From: Streptomyces sp. NBC_00510
GTDB taxonomy: Bacteria; Actinomycetota; Actinomycetes; Streptomycetales; Streptomycetaceae
DNA length: 64,000 nucleotides
Assembly (NCBI GenBank): GCA_036013505.1
Contig: CP107851.1
Span: forward strand, 5,792,001 to 5,856,000
Reading direction: 5' to 3'
The translations under genes were made by a program, and so were the position numbers. Positions within the stretch are counted from its first letter, which is position 1. Each line of letters starts with the position of its first letter. Below the pieces are notes generated by a model. It ran no database searches, was not told where the DNA came from, and worked only from the letters and a program-made list of their open reading frames with translations. Of the stretch, positions 49,721 through 60,034 are shown in pieces.

Positions 49721-50596
49721 ATGGCCACCGAGAACGCCACCGGAGCCGACGGGACCGACACCGCGTCCGCGCGCCTGATGAAGCTGTTCGAGGCGCACCG
49801 GCTCACGCCCACCCAGCGCCGCATCGCGCACTGCCTGGTGCGGCGGGCCGCCGACGCGCCCTTCCTGTCCAGCGTCGAGGTCGCCGAACTGGCCGGGGTC
49901 AGCCAGCCCTCCGTGACCCGCTTCGCCGTCGCGCTCGGCTTCGACGGCTACCCCGCGCTCCGCCGCCACCTGCGCGACGTCGCCCCCGCCGCGGCGCCCC
50001 AGGGGCAGCCCGCCGGCGACCGGTACAACGAGTACCAGGAGGCCGTGCAGGCCGAGATCGAGAACCTGCGGCACCTCGCCGCGCTGCTCGCCGACCCCGC
50101 CCCGGTCGCCCGCGCGGGCGCCCTGCTCGCCGCGTCCCGGCCGCTGCCCGTGCTGGGGCTGCGGGCCGCGGCCGCCCAGGCCCGCGGCTTCGGCTACTTC
50201 GCGGCCAAGGTGCACCCCGACGTCCGTCTCCTCGACGAGGGCGGCAGCATGCTCGCCGACCGCGTCGACGCGGCCGTGCGGGCCGGGGCGAGCGCCCTGC
50301 TGTGCTTCGCGCTGCCCCGGCATCCCCGTGAGGTGGTCGAGGCCCTGGAGTACGCCCGCTCGGCCGGGCTGACCGTCGTCACCGTCGCCGACAGCGCCTT
50401 CGCGCCGGTCGCCGCCCACTCCGACGTCCTGCTCCCGGCGGCCGTCGGCACGGGGCTCGCCTTCGACACCGCGTGCGCGCCGATGCTGCTCGGGCGGGTG
50501 CTGCTGGAGGCGATGTGCGACGGGCTGCCGGACGCGCAGGCGCGGCTGGAGGAGTTCGACGCCAAGGCCGCGGCGCAGGGCCTGTTCGTGGAGTGA
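49721..50596 (+). CDS. RpiR/MurR-family transcriptional regulator
   Basis: 291 residues from ATG 49721. N-terminal HTH_6 domain (about 20-95): RLTPTQRRIAHCLVRRA, then VAELAGVSQPSVTRFAVALGFDGYPALRRHLRD. C-terminal SIS domain (about 120-265) with PLPVLGLRAAAAQARGFGYFA and ALLCFALPRHPREVVEALEYARSAGLTVVTVADS, which would bind a phosphosugar or similar small molecule. RpiR members regulate sugar-phosphate, amino-sugar or, in other bacteria, histidine metabolism. It is the only such regulator near the hut operon (5 kb away), but other operons intervene. An inverted repeat covers its -10. Confidence 0.9.
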   Translation: MATENATGADGTDTASARLMKLFEAHRLTPTQRRIAHCLVRRAADAPFLSSVEVAELAGVSQPSVTRFAVALGFDGYPALRRHLRDVAPAAAPQGQPAGDRYNEYQEAVQAEIENLRHLAALLADPAPVARAGALLAASRPLPVLGLRAAAAQARGFGYFAAKVHPDVRLLDEGGSMLADRVDAAVRAGASALLCFALPRHPREVVEALEYARSAGLTVVTVADSAFAPVAAHSDVLLPAAVGTGLAFDTACAPMLLGRVLLEAMCDGLPDAQARLEEFDAKAAAQGLFVE

Positions 50597-50662
50597 GCCG
50601 CCCCCGCGGCCCCCGCCGCGACCGGGCCGGGCCCGGGGTCAGTCGGCGGGTCGGACGCCGGG

Positions 50663-51883
50663 TCAGGCGCGCAGCCCGTCGTGCTCCACGACCAGATGGC
50701 GGGGACCGCGCAGCACCGGGCTTCGCCGGTACGGCGGCGGGTCCTCGGCCAGCCGGAGGCCGTCCAGGTCGCGCAGCAGCGCGGTGAGGGCGATCTGCGC
50801 CTCCAGCCGGGCGAGCGGCGCCCCGAAGCAGCTGTGGACGCCGCTGCCGAAGCCCAGGTGCTGGTTGTCCGTGCGCTGCGGGTCGAAGCGGTCGGGGTCC
50901 CGGAAGCGCCGCGGATCGCGGCTGCCGGAGGCGAGCACCAGGACCAGGGGCGCCCCCTTGGGCACGGTGACCCCCGCGACCTCGACGTCCACCAGCGGGG
51001 TGCGCTGGGGCAGCATCTGCACGGGCGGCTCGAACCGCAGCAGTTCCTCCACCGCCTGCGGCATCAGGGCCGGTTCGCGGCGCAGCAGGTCCAGCTGGTC
51101 GGGCCGGCGCAGCAGGGTGAGCATGCCGTTGGTGATCAGGTTGACGGTGGTCTCGTGCCCGGCGACGAGCAGCAGCACCGAGGTCACCATCAGCTCGATC
51201 TGGCTCAGCCCGCCGGCCGGGTCCTGGTCGTTGACGAACGCCGACAGCAGGTCGTCGGAGGGCTTGCCGCGCCGCTGTTCGGCCAGCCCGCCCAGGTAGA
51301 CCCCCATCGCCCTGCGGGCCTCGGTGGCGGCCTGCGTGCGCTGCGTGGGGTCCTCGTCGGGGTTGAGGTCGAGTCCGCCGACGATCGCGTCCGACCAGCC
51401 GCGGAACATCGGCTCGTCCTCCTGGGGCACGCCCAGCAGCCGGCAGATCACGGTGACCGGGAGCGGGTAGGCGAAGTCGTCGACGACGTCGATGCGCTGC
51501 TTGTCCCGGAGCCCGGCGACGAGGCCGTCGGCGATCCGGACGATCTCACCGTGCATGGCGTCGACCCGGCCGGGGGTGTGCGGCGGGCCGAAGGGCCGCA
51601 TGGCGGTGCGGCGGAGCCGGTCGTGCTCGGGATCGTCCACGCCGATGAAGGACGGCGCCAGTTCCCCGGCCAGCCGGGCCTCCTGCGGGTCGCTGCGGTG
51701 GCGCCGGTCGGAGCTGATGCGTGGGTCGTGGAGCAGGGCCGTGATCTCGTGGTACGTGCCGACGAGGTAGCTGCCGTCGTCCTGCGGCGCCACCTTGCTC
51801 TCGCGGAGTTCGGCGTAGAGCGGGTAGGGATCGGGCCGGCTGGCGTAGTCGGTGATCCTTCGGAAAAGCGTGTCCGCAGCCAT
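50663..51883 (-). CDS. Cytochrome P450 (with its own ferredoxin and reductase)
   Basis: 406 residues from ATG 51883. I-helix LLLVAGHETTVNLITNG with the AGxET signature (about 240), ExxR EELLR, and haem loop FGSGVHSCFGAP with Cys352 as ligand; all standard motifs intact. It is the third gene of an operon whose first two encode a [3Fe-4S] ferredoxin and a FAD-dependent ferredoxin reductase, so NAD(P)H electrons can pass reductase to ferredoxin to P450 without outside partners. Monooxygenase of unknown substrate. No pathway genes adjoin, suggesting a stand-alone oxidation or detoxification role. Confidence 0.95.
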   Translation of the reverse strand: MAADTLFRRITDYASRPDPYPLYAELRESKVAPQDDGSYLVGTYHEITALLHDPRISSDRRHRSDPQEARLAGELAPSFIGVDDPEHDRLRRTAMRPFGPPHTPGRVDAMHGEIVRIADGLVAGLRDKQRIDVVDDFAYPLPVTVICRLLGVPQEDEPMFRGWSDAIVGGLDLNPDEDPTQRTQAATEARRAMGVYLGGLAEQRRGKPSDDLLSAFVNDQDPAGGLSQIELMVTSVLLLVAGHETTVNLITNGMLTLLRRPDQLDLLRREPALMPQAVEELLRFEPPVQMLPQRTPLVDVEVAGVTVPKGAPLVLVLASGSRDPRRFRDPDRFDPQRTDNQHLGFGSGVHSCFGAPLARLEAQIALTALLRDLDGLRLAEDPPPYRRSPVLRGPRHLVVEHDGLRA

Positions 51884-51956
51884 GCGCGGGGGCTCCTCGT
51901 CGTCGTGGGCCGCGGCGTCCTGCCACGGCCCGTCCGCGGCGCGGTCGGCGGCGGCC

Positions 51957-53321
51957 TCAGCCGCCGTGCCGCACCAGGGTCAGGCGCCGGTCCGGCAGAT
52001 GACCGGTGAGGGCGACCGTCGGGCCGTGCGAGAGCACCGCGGGGTCGGGCACGTCGGACGGCAGGGGGATCATCGGGGCGGTCCGGTCGGCGGCCCCGGG
52101 CTCGGGCGGGAACGGCGCGGCCGTCTCGATCAGGTTCTGGTAGTAGTCCAGCCACTTGGCCCGGTTCACCGACACCGCCGCCGTGATGCGGCCCTTGTAG
52201 CCGTAGACGACGACCAGCCGGGCCTCGCGCAGCGAGCCCTGGGCGACGACGACCTGGTCGGAGTAGGTCGGCACACCCACCGACTTGATGTTGTGGCCGA
52301 ACTGGCTGGACCAGAAGGTCGGCACGGCCAGGTGCGGCCGCCGGAACGGCCCCGCGCTGACCATGTTGTGCGCCGCCACCTCGGCCTGCGCGACCGCGTT
52401 GCCCCAGTGCTCCAGGGCGAGCAGCTGGTAGCCGAACAGGGGGTGCGGGAAGCGGGCCACGTCACCGGCGACGAACACGTCGTCGGTGACGATGCCGTAC
52501 ATGTTGAAGGCACGGCAGCCGGCGTCGCAGGTCACGCCGCGCGGGCCGGCGGCCAGGCCGGACTCGGCCAGCCACTCGGTGTTGCGGACCGCGCCGAGGG
52601 CGACCACCGCCACGTCCGCCTCGACGGTGCTCCCGTCGGAGAGCCGGGCGCCGGTCAGCCGACCGTCACCCTCCAGGGAGGTGACCTGTACCCCGCAGCG
52701 GAGGTCCACCCCGTGCCTGCGGTGCATCTCGGCGGCGACCGCGGCGAGCGTCCCGCCGAGCGCGCCCACCAGGGGCGCGGGGCCGCGCTCCACCACGGTC
52801 ACGGGGATGTCCCGCTCCCGGCAGGCGGAGGCGATCTCCGAGCCCGTGAAACCGGCGCCGATCACCAGCACCCGCCGGGGCCCGGCGTCCAGCCGTTCGG
52901 CGAGCCCGGCCGCGTCGTCGCTGGTCCGCAGCGCGAACACACCGTCAAGGGCGGCCTCGGCCGGGTTCGGCCAGGGCCGGGCGCGGGTGCCGGTGGCGAT
53001 CAGCAACCGGTCGAAGGGCAGCTCCTCGCCGTTCGCGAGGAAGACGCGCCGGCCGATCCCGTCGACCCCCGTGGCGGCGACGCCGAGCTTCCACTGCGCG
53101 TCCACCGGGCGGCGCGCCGGCAGCCCGGTCGCCGTGGCGGGCACGCGCCCGAGCAGTACCTGCTTGGACAGCGGCGGCCGGTCGTACGGCGGGTGCGGCT
53201 CGTCGCCCACCAGCGTCAGCGACCCCGCGAAACCCTCGTCGCGCAGCGTCTCGGCGGCCCGCAGGCCGGCCAGGGACGCGCCGACGATCACGATGCGCCC
53301 GTCGCGCAGTTCACCGGACAT
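51957..53321 (-). CDS. FAD-dependent NAD(P)H:ferredoxin reductase
   Basis: 454 residues from ATG 53321 (GTG 53327 also possible). Pyridine-nucleotide-disulfide oxidoreductase fold: N-terminal FAD motif GRIVIVGASLAGLRAAETL (about 10-28), middle NAD(P) motif RVLVIGAGFTGSEIASAC (about 146-163), and late FAD segment VFVAGDVARFPHP (about 289-301). The C-terminal reductase_C domain (AVPTFWSSQFGHNIKSVG) is typical of phthalate/rhodocoxin-type ferredoxin reductases. It overlaps the ferredoxin gene by 11 nt and lies 73 bp ahead of the P450, so the three form one electron-transfer operon. Confidence 0.94.
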   Translation of the reverse strand: MSGELRDGRIVIVGASLAGLRAAETLRDEGFAGSLTLVGDEPHPPYDRPPLSKQVLLGRVPATATGLPARRPVDAQWKLGVAATGVDGIGRRVFLANGEELPFDRLLIATGTRARPWPNPAEAALDGVFALRTSDDAAGLAERLDAGPRRVLVIGAGFTGSEIASACRERDIPVTVVERGPAPLVGALGGTLAAVAAEMHRRHGVDLRCGVQVTSLEGDGRLTGARLSDGSTVEADVAVVALGAVRNTEWLAESGLAAGPRGVTCDAGCRAFNMYGIVTDDVFVAGDVARFPHPLFGYQLLALEHWGNAVAQAEVAAHNMVSAGPFRRPHLAVPTFWSSQFGHNIKSVGVPTYSDQVVVAQGSLREARLVVVYGYKGRITAAVSVNRAKWLDYYQNLIETAAPFPPEPGAADRTAPMIPLPSDVPDPAVLSHGPTVALTGHLPDRRLTLVRHGG

Positions 53322-53520
53322 CGGCACCCGCCGCCCCGCCCACCAGGATGGCCTGCACCGGGCACGCCACCGCGGCCCGGTGGACGCGCTCTTGCTGGTC
53401 CTCCGGGACGGCGGGGACGTACAGCAGGGCCTCCTCGCCGTGCAGCTCGAAGACCTCGGGAGCGAGGAACGCGCACTGCGCGTAGGCCTGGCAGCGATTG
53501 AGGTCGACCACGATGTTCAT
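53311..53520 (-). CDS. [3Fe-4S] ferredoxin of the P450 operon
   Basis: 69 residues from ATG 53520. Small soluble electron carrier. The cluster ligands are Cys10, Cys16 and Cys53 (RCQAYAQCAFLAPEVF and AAVACPVQAI). The middle position of the first motif, where a fourth Cys would sit, is Tyr13, giving the C-x5-C...CP pattern of [3Fe-4S] ferredoxins that serve P450s. The acidic patch and the DLNRC start match the family. The first gene of the operon; stop overlaps the start of the reductase, so expression is likely coupled. It is too short for many gene callers but unambiguous. Confidence 0.93.
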   Translation of the reverse strand: MNIVVDLNRCQAYAQCAFLAPEVFELHGEEALLYVPAVPEDQQERVHRAAVACPVQAILVGGAAGADVR

Positions 53521-53674
53521 ACGCACCACTCCAGCCCCGAAGGCCCCCGCTCTCAGTGGTAGCACCGCCTCCGCGGCCCCGCATGCGGTGCCGTTCTCAC
53601 GGAATTTTGATGTTCCGTGAGTAACCTCCCTCCCCAGCACTGACGGAACGAGCCGTGGAGGAAGGGAGACAGCG

Positions 53675-54253
53675 GTGGTGCGCGGAGCGTATGCGCTGGC
53701 GCGGGTGGCGGTCCTGGTACGGGTGCCGGCGCGGTGGCTGTGGTGGCTGGGGGTCGTGGCGGCGGGTGTCGGGGTCTTCGTGCCCGGACTGACCGGACGC
53801 CGCATCGGGGTGCTGGGTGGCGCCGCACTCTTCGTGGTCGCCGCGGTGGTGGCTTTCCTGGTGCGCCGGCGGCGGTACACGGCCCTCGCGGAGGCGGCCG
53901 AGCGCGCGCCCCGGGGCGTCTTCCTGCAGGACCGCCGGGTCACGGCGCGCGCCTGGACCCGGGCCCGGCGGTGGTGGCTGCTCGCGGCGTTCGTGGTGGC
54001 CCTCGCGTCCGGCGTGGCCGCGCCCGCCGCGGCGGGGATGCTGCTCGCGGGCGCCGGGGCGGGGCTGTGGGCCAAGGCGGTGCGCCTGGGGCGCTGGGAG
54101 CGGGCGCACGAGACGTTGCTGTGGGTTCGGCCCGAGTACGTGGGACGCGGCCCCGCCGCGGCGTCCGTCCCCGGCTACGAGGCCACCGGACCCGTGGCCG
54201 GCGACGCGGGCCCCGGTGGCTCGGCCCGCCGTCGCGCCGCGGCGGCCCGCTGA
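53675..54253 (+). CDS. Arg/Ala-rich membrane protein, unknown family
   Basis: 192 residues from GTG 53675 (a GTG at 53678 is next), with GGAGGAAGGGAG upstream. Four membrane helices: ARWLWWLGVVAAGVGVFVPG (about 19-38), IGVLGGAALFVVAAVVAFLV (about 44-63), and after a soluble loop ARRWWLLAAFVVALASGVAA then AAGMLLAGAGAGLWA (about 96-130). The loop RRYTALAEAAERAPRGVFLQDR may face the cytoplasm. The C-terminus is hydrophilic. I recognise no family; it resembles small integral membrane proteins of Streptomyces with no known role. Divergent from the P450 operon and convergent with the PLP decarboxylase. Confidence 0.78.
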   Translation: MVRGAYALARVAVLVRVPARWLWWLGVVAAGVGVFVPGLTGRRIGVLGGAALFVVAAVVAFLVRRRRYTALAEAAERAPRGVFLQDRRVTARAWTRARRWWLLAAFVVALASGVAAPAAAGMLLAGAGAGLWAKAVRLGRWERAHETLLWVRPEYVGRGPAAASVPGYEATGPVAGDAGPGGSARRRAAAAR

Positions 54254-54268
54254 CCCGTCCGGGTGAAC

Positions 54269-54294
54269 GAGCCACGGCCGCGCGGCCGTGGCTC
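54269..54294. terminator. Bidirectional hairpin
   Basis: 12-bp arms (54269-54280, 54283-54294); it touches the stop codon of the convergent PLP decarboxylase. Confidence 0.75.
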
Positions 54295-55582
54295 AGCCGC
54301 CGCTCTCCCGCACGAGGTCCTCGAGGGTCTGGGCACGCCGCAGGGTGCGGAAGTCCGGACCGGGCCCGGAGTAGCCGTGGACGGCGGGGCGGGGCAGCGA
54401 GTTGTACGCGAAGTGCGTCGAGAAGTAGTAGGCGCCCGTGTCGGGCAGCGCCACGAGGTCGCCCTCCGCGAGCAGCGGCAGCTCGCGCGCCGTGGCGACC
54501 AGGTCCCCCGCGAAGCAGCACGGCCCGGCGACGTCCTGGACGACCGGGGCGCCGTCCTTGGGGCGTCCCTCCGGGTCGAGCGCCAGGACCCGCAGCGGCC
54601 AGGCGCCGGGCGCGAAGACGGTGCGCGTGGCGACCTGGGCGCCGGCGTGCGTCACGGCGATCGCGCGGCCCCCGGCGGTCTTGGCGTACTCCACGCGCGC
54701 CAGGATCGTCCCCTGCTTGGCCACCAGTGACCGCCCGAACTCGGTGACCAGCGCGTACCGCCCGTCGAAGAGCCCGGGCACGGCCGCGCGGAGCGCGTCG
54801 GCGTAGGCGCGGAAGCCCGGCCGGACCTCGTCGGAGGCGAAGTTGACCGGCAGGCCGCCGCCGATGTCCAGCGTCGTGACCTGCCGGCGCCCCGCCGCCG
54901 CGTTGATCCGCTCGGCGAGCTCGTACGCCGCGCGGACGCCGGCCGCCATCAGCTCCAGGGGCACGCCCTGCGAACCGGTGTGGGTGTGCAGCCGGGTGAG
55001 CCAGGGACGGTCGAGGTAGGCGCGGACCACCCACTGCGCCGCGCCCTCGTCGCGCAGGGCGACGCCGAACTTCGATGTGGCGGTGGCCGTGCTCATCGCG
55101 CCGATGCTGCCCGCGCCGACCTGGGGATTGACCCGCAGGCCCAGCGGGGCGGCGGTGGTGCCGGGCGGCACGAGCCGGTCCAGGCGCGCCAGCTCCTGCG
55201 GGTTGTCGGCGTTGAGGGCGATGCCGAGGGCCAGCGCCTCCCGCAGCTCGTCCGGGGTCTTGGCGGGGGAGTCCAGCACGATCCTTCCGGCGGGTACGCC
55301 CGCGGCCCTGGCCAGGGCGAGTTCGCCGGGGCTGGCGACCTCGGCGCCGATGCCCTCCTCGGAGAGCAGCCGCAGCACCGGCACCAGGGACGCGGCCTTG
55401 ACCGCGAAGGTGTGCGTGACCTCCACCCCGGGCGTCGCGAAGGCCGCCCGCAGATCGGCGGCGGCCGCCCGGACCCCGTCCAGGTCCAGCAGCCCCACCA
55501 CCGGCCTGTCGGTGCCGATCAGGCCCTGCCCGACCGCCGCGCGAAGTGCCCGTTCCCGTCGTGCCGCGGGTTCCTCCGTCAT
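54293..55582 (-). CDS. Type III (alanine-racemase-fold) PLP decarboxylase, DAP-decarboxylase-like
   Basis: 429 residues from ATG 55582. PLP enzyme of the ornithine/arginine/diaminopimelate decarboxylase group. PLP Lys is K62 in HTFAVKA (usually YAVKA). GGLPVNF and the Gly-rich phosphate loop follow; the pocket HTHTGSQG is at about 194-201, and the C-terminal beta domain has GPCCFAGD and DTGAYYFSTHFAYNS. The substrate-specificity loop does not clearly match LysA, so the substrate may be another amino acid. It is divergent from hutU with 197 bp between. A role beside histidine use would be a guess: histidine or glutamate-like decarboxylation cannot be shown. Confidence 0.85.
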   Translation of the reverse strand: MTEEPAARRERALRAAVGQGLIGTDRPVVGLLDLDGVRAAAADLRAAFATPGVEVTHTFAVKAASLVPVLRLLSEEGIGAEVASPGELALARAAGVPAGRIVLDSPAKTPDELREALALGIALNADNPQELARLDRLVPPGTTAAPLGLRVNPQVGAGSIGAMSTATATSKFGVALRDEGAAQWVVRAYLDRPWLTRLHTHTGSQGVPLELMAAGVRAAYELAERINAAAGRRQVTTLDIGGGLPVNFASDEVRPGFRAYADALRAAVPGLFDGRYALVTEFGRSLVAKQGTILARVEYAKTAGGRAIAVTHAGAQVATRTVFAPGAWPLRVLALDPEGRPKDGAPVVQDVAGPCCFAGDLVATARELPLLAEGDLVALPDTGAYYFSTHFAYNSLPRPAVHGYSGPGPDFRTLRRAQTLEDLVRESGG

Positions 55583-55714
55583 ACCGCCATCGTGTCAGGC
55601 CGAGGCCGCCGGGGCGGGCCCGTGACGGACGGGCCCCCGGCGGGTACGACCTGCCCGTGGGGGACGTGACCCGGAGACGTCCCCGCGGGACGCGCCGGAG
55701 GCACGTCGACCCGG

Positions 55715-55743
55715 TTGACTAGTGCTATTCAGGAGGCAAGGAT
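55715..55743 (+). promoter_or_regulatory. Promoter of the hut operon
   Basis: TTGACT (55715-55720), 17-nt spacer, AAGGAT (55738-55743); predicted start of RNA near 55750. ATTCA (55727-55731) and TGAAT (55745-55749) form a spaced inverted repeat over the spacer and start site, a possible operator. Confidence 0.55.
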
Positions 55744-55779
55744 GTGAATGACTCAATCCAGTCGCGAGGAGGCAGGGGC

Positions 55780-57470
<1,691 letters not shown>

Positions 57471-57474
<4 letters not shown>

Positions 57475-58679
57475 CCTCCTCGTTCCACGAGATGTGGGCG
57501 GAGTTGCGGCCCATCGGCCGCGACTCCGGCTCCGGCGGCTACCGCCGCCACGCCTGGACCGGCGCGGACACCGACTGCCGCGCCTGGTTCCGGGCGCAGG
57601 CCGAGGGCCGGGGCCTGGCGTACGAGCTGGACCGCAACGGCAACCAGTGGGCCTGGCTGGGTGATCCCGCCGCCGGGGACGCCGTGGTGACCGGCTCGCA
57701 CCTGGACTCGGTGCCGGACGGCGGTGCCTTCGACGGGCCGCTGGGCGTCGTGTCGTCCTTCGCGGCGCTGGACGAGCTGCGGGCCCGCGGCGCCGCGCCC
57801 GCCAAGCCGCTGGCGATCGTCAACTTCGGCGACGAGGAGGGCGCCCGCTTCGGGCTGGCCTGCGTCGGCTCCCGGCTGACCGCGGGACAGCTCACCGCCG
57901 AGAAGGCCCACGCGCTGCGCGACGGCGACGGAGTCACCCTGGCGCAGGCCATGGAGCGGGCCGGGCACGACCCCGAGGCGATCGGCCCGGACCCCGCACG
58001 CCTCGCCCGTATCGGCGCGTTCGTCGAGCTCCACGTCGAGCAGGGCCGCTTCCTGGCCGACACCCCGCACGCGGTCGGCGTCGCCTCCGCCATCTGGCCG
58101 CACGGCCGCTGGCGGTTCGACTTCCACGGCGAGGCCAACCACGCGGGCACCACCCGCCTGGAGGACCGCCGCGACCCGATGCTGACGTACGCCAACACGG
58201 TGCTCGCCGCCCGCAAGAAGGCCCGGCTCGCCGGCGCGCTGGCCACCTTCGGCAAGGTCGGCGTCGAACCCAACGGCGTCAACGCCATCGCCTCCCTCGT
58301 GCGCGGCTGGCTGGACTCGCGCGCCGCCGACGAGGCCACCCTGGCCGAGGTCGTCGGCGAGATCGAGCGCGCGGCGGTCGAGCGGGGCGAGCGCGACGGC
58401 GTCCGGGTCGAGGTCACCCGGGAGTCCTTCACCCCGGTCGTGGAGTTCGCGCACGGCCTGCGCGACGAGCTCGTCAAGCTGCTGGGGGAAGTGCCCGTGC
58501 TGCCGACCGGGGCGGGACACGACGCCGGCATCCTCTCAGAGGCCGTCCCGACCGCCATGCTGTTCGTACGGAACCCCACCGGGGTCTCGCACTCCCCGGC
58601 CGAGACGGCCACCGAGGACGACTGCATGGCCGGGGTGACCGCACTCGCCGACGTACTGGAGGGCCTGGCGTGTCGCTGA
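57471..58679 (+). CDS. M20-family amidohydrolase (allantoate-amidohydrolase-like) in the hut operon
   Basis: 402 residues from GTG 57471, overlapping the hutU stop (GTGA). Zinc amidohydrolase of the N-carbamoyl-amino-acid/allantoate group: metal ligands in GSHLDSVPDGGAFDGPLGV (about 76-94) and VNFGDEEGARFG (about 121-132), with HVEQG (about 188-192) and a late His in GAGHDAGILS (about 345-354). The Glu pair GDEEG marks the catalytic base. Placed between hutU and hutF, its likely substrate is N-formyl-L-glutamate, the product of HutF, which would replace HutG. This is inference: by sequence alone it is closer to allantoate/N-carbamoyl hydrolases. Confidence 0.9.
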
Positions 58680-60034
58680 CGCCGCAGAGCTACTGGGCCG
58701 AGTACGCGTGGACCGGCGGCCGCGTCGAACGGGGCGTGGTCGTCGACACCGCCGCCGACGGCCGGATCGCCGCCCTGCGCACCGGGGCCGCCGCGCCGCC
58801 CGTCGGCGCCGTGACGCTGCGCGGGCTCACCCTGCCGGGGCTGGCCAACGCCCACAGCCACGCCTTCCACCGGGCCCTGCGCGGCACGGTGCAGCAGGGC
58901 AGCGGCACCTTCTGGACCTGGCGCGAGGTCATGTACCGGGTCGCGGCCGCGCTCACCCCCGACACCTACTTCGACCTCGCCCGCGCCGTGTACGCGGAGA
59001 TGGCCCTGGCGGGCATCACCTGCGTCGGCGAGTTCCACTACGTGCACCACCGGCCCGGCGGCGGCCCCTACGACGAGCCCAACGCCATGGGCGAGGCGCT
59101 GATCGCCGCCGCGGAGGAGGCGGGCATCCGCATCACCCTCCTCGACACCGTCTACCTCTCCTCCGGCTTCGGCGCCGCCCCCGAACCGCACCAGCTGCGC
59201 TTCGGCGACGGCGACGCCGAGGGCTGGGCCGAGCGCGCGTCCGCCCTCGCCGACCGGCCCCACGCGCGGATCGGCGCGGCCGTGCACTCGGTGCGCGCGG
59301 TCCCGGCCGACCAACTGGCCACCGTCGTCCGGTGGGCCGAGGACCGCCAGGCGCCGCTCCACGTCCACCTGTCCGAACAGCCCGCCGAGAACGAGGCCTG
59401 CCTCGCCGCGCACGGCGTCACCCCCACCCGGCTCCTCGCCGACCACGGAGTGCTCGGCCCGCGCACCTCGGCCGTGCACGCCACCCACCTCACCGACGAG
59501 GACATCGCGCTTCTCGGCGGCTCCGGCACCACGATCTGCATGTGCCCCACCACCGAACGGGACCTCGCCGACGGGATCGGCCCGGCCAGGCGGCTGCAGG
59601 AGGCGGGCAGCCCGCTCAGCCTCGGCAGCGACAGCCACGCCGTGATCGACCTGTTCGAGGAGGCGCGGGCCATGGAGCTGGACGAGCGGCTGCGCACCCG
59701 CACCCGCGGCCACTGGACCGCCGCCGAGCTGCTGCGCGCCGCCACCGCGGACGGTCACGCCGGCCTGGGCTGGGCCGACGCCGGGCGACTGGAGGCGGGG
59801 GCGCTCGCCGACTTCACCACGATCGCGCTGGACAGCGCGCGCACCGCGGGCCCCCCGGCCCGGCTCGGCGCCGAGACCGCCGTCTTCGCGGCCACCGGCG
59901 CCGACGTCCGCCACACGGTGGTCGGCGGCCGCCACGTCGTCCGCGACGGCGCGCACCAGCTCGTCCACGACGTGGGCGCGGCCCTGGCCGCCGCGATCTC
60001 CGCCGTATCCGCCGCCGAAGGAAGCCCGTCATGA
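58670..60034 (+). CDS. hutF: N-formimidoyl-L-glutamate deiminase
   Basis: 454 residues from GTG 58670, overlapping the M20 gene by 10 nt. Amidohydrolase-superfamily enzyme removing ammonia from N-formimino-L-glutamate to give N-formyl-L-glutamate. Metal ligands in LANAHSHAFHRALRG (about 57-71), His near HVHLSEQPAENEACL (about 227-241), HATHLTDEDIALL (about 266-278), and the Asp in LGSDSHAVIDLFEEAR (about 321-336). The VMYRVAAALTPD insertion and the pattern FHRALRGTVQQGSGTFWTWRE are typical of HutF. It defines the two-step (deiminase plus deformylase) branch of histidine use rather than the one-step formiminoglutamase branch. Confidence 0.95.
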   Translation: MSLTPQSYWAEYAWTGGRVERGVVVDTAADGRIAALRTGAAAPPVGAVTLRGLTLPGLANAHSHAFHRALRGTVQQGSGTFWTWREVMYRVAAALTPDTYFDLARAVYAEMALAGITCVGEFHYVHHRPGGGPYDEPNAMGEALIAAAEEAGIRITLLDTVYLSSGFGAAPEPHQLRFGDGDAEGWAERASALADRPHARIGAAVHSVRAVPADQLATVVRWAEDRQAPLHVHLSEQPAENEACLAAHGVTPTRLLADHGVLGPRTSAVHATHLTDEDIALLGGSGTTICMCPTTERDLADGIGPARRLQEAGSPLSLGSDSHAVIDLFEEARAMELDERLRTRTRGHWTAAELLRAATADGHAGLGWADAGRLEAGALADFTTIALDSARTAGPPARLGAETAVFAATGADVRHTVVGGRHVVRDGAHQLVHDVGAALAAAISAVSAAEGSPS

